A DNA stretch of 64,000 nucleotides from CBDBKL01 sp965116215 (GTDB taxonomy: Bacteria > Bdellovibrionota > Bdellovibrionia > Bdellovibrionales > JAKFYE01). The translations under genes and the position numbers were made by a program. This document shows positions 63,369-64,000 of this stretch, piece after piece (position 1 is the first letter of the stretch; each line of letters begins with the position of its first letter). Under the pieces are notes generated by a model. It made no database searches and was not told the origin of the DNA. It worked only from the letters and a program-made list of their open reading frames with translations. The stretch spans positions 186,001 through 250,000 of the forward strand of contig OZ220494.1 in NCBI GenBank assembly GCA_965116215.1, given 5' to 3'.

Positions 63369-64000
63369 CTAGTGAAAAGTGGGGGGGGTTTCAGAGTCCC
63401 ACTCTATTGTGGTGCCAATGCTAAAATATGTTGCTGATTCATCTAAGCGGAAACCAAACTCAGAGAGAAATTTTACTTTTTTAAATCGGGCTAATTTCCA
63501 TTCGGAACCGAGGACAACATGAAGAGGGGTTTCGACAGTGTTTTGTGAGAAAGCAAGGCCTATGGGGGTGGCCAGATAGGGAGTTGTAGTGAACCCTTTG
63601 GACGATTCGTATTTTTTGCTGATAAATGGATGAGTTTGGACAGTCCATGTATTGATTCCTAGTTTTCGACCATAAATGATACCAGTAATAAGACCAATGG
63701 CAGGTTGTGTATCATAATCTGAAATGGGTACCCATTTCCACTGTACTCCTGTGTGGAGTATGAAATCCCCAGTCCCAAGTAGTGCTCTTAGGGAAGAGGA
63801 TTTATTAATGGGATAGTCAAAGCGTGAGGTAAAATTCGAAGAGTCTCCTAATTGTGTCGCCAAACCCAGTTTGTAGGTATTTTTGGGGAGAATGTACCCT
63901 GTATCAAATGTCGAAAAATAGGCTTGCACAGAAGGTGGTAAAAGGATTCCATAAAGCAGCAGTAGGGCACAGAAGGGGAGAGTTTTTTTGAGAAAATTCA
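63369..64000 (-). CDS. Exported beta-rich protein, probably outer membrane (start one base outside the window)
   Basis: The frame runs past GTG 63929 to the window edge. The extra residues NFLKKTLPFCALLLLYGILL and PPSVQA form a signal peptide cleaved after VQA. Since the window ends in TG followed by AAT, the start codon is probably an ATG whose A is at 64001. The mature protein (about 185 residues) is beta-strand-rich with alternating aromatic residues: YKLGLATQLG, FILHTGVQWKWVP, FLSEFGFRLDES, and a last strand YFSIGTTIEW, followed by DSETPPTFH. The pattern suits a small outer-membrane barrel, but the final residue is not the usual Phe. Function is unknown. Confidence 0.75.
   Translation of the reverse strand, partial: NFLKKTLPFCALLLLYGILLPPSVQAYFSTFDTGYILPKNTYKLGLATQLGDSSNFTSRFDYPINKSSSLRALLGTGDFILHTGVQWKWVPISDYDTQPAIGLITGIIYGRKLGINTWTVQTHPFISKKYESSKGFTTTPYLATPIGLAFSQNTVETPLHVVLGSEWKLARFKKVKFLSEFGFRLDESATYFSIGTTIEWDSETPPTFH

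Overview
The window comes from an AT-rich Gram-negative bacterium. Type II secretion genes (gspC, gspD, gspE), an IHF-alpha subunit, a BolA/monothiol-glutaredoxin pair, a proteobacterial order of translation genes, a type IV pilin and an alternative complex III cluster together suggest a Bdellovibrionota/Oligoflexia-like or other deltaproteobacterium-like lineage. This assignment is inference from gene content; no rRNA is present.

Layout: 0-4 kb, gspC-gspD-gspE on the minus strand (gspE runs off the left edge). 4.3-5.9 kb, an unrecognised gene and a PduO-type cobalamin adenosyltransferase. 6-17 kb, a respiratory block: the two-part system II cytochrome c maturation genes (ccsB/resB, ccsA), then actABCDEF for alternative complex III. 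The two parts are separated by a 422-bp MITE-like insertion that starts at the ccsA stop codon. 17-19.8 kb, a secreted trypsin-like/Sel1 protein and a lipoprotein. 19.8-38.1 kb, the familiar string thrS-infC-rpmI-rplT // pheS-pheT-ihfA-merR-tRNA-Pro, split by about 9.9 kb holding a mevalonate pathway cluster (fni, HMG-CoA reductase, phosphomevalonate kinase, diphosphomevalonate decarboxylase, mevalonate kinase), a DUF2339 membrane protein and a SpoU methyltransferase.

38.1-44.2 kb is an accessory island directly after tRNA-Pro(UGG). It holds a frameshifted NYN-domain gene, a small secreted cysteine-rich protein, and a cassette of about 4.1 kb (OLD-family ATPase-TOPRIM nuclease plus the mobile mystery protein A/B pair, Xre and Fic) enclosed by imperfect direct repeats. 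The OLD gene has no ATG/GTG/TTG start; it opens at ATT behind a perfect Shine-Dalgarno. The right-hand repeat carries a 66-bp insertion flanked by a 5-bp duplication, and the left-hand repeat is the matching empty site.

44-64 kb: a glycolate-oxidase-like flavoprotein, a response regulator, grx-bolA with a decayed bolA copy, an HNH nuclease, both subunits of a topoisomerase VI (mainly an archaeal/plant enzyme) in an apparent operon with aconitase, a type IV pilin, dnaJ, dnaK (frameshifted at a run of seven A), a polytopic membrane protein, a GtrB-like glycosyltransferase, and the nearly complete gene of an exported beta-rich protein.

A family of palindromic intergenic repeats (about 120-190 bp units, often paired) occurs at 9.2-9.6, 47.2-47.6 and 62.7-63.3 kb. 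The strongest candidates for something undescribed are this repeat family, the small insertion element shown by the empty/filled site pair, and the repeat-bounded OLD/Xre/Fic cassette.
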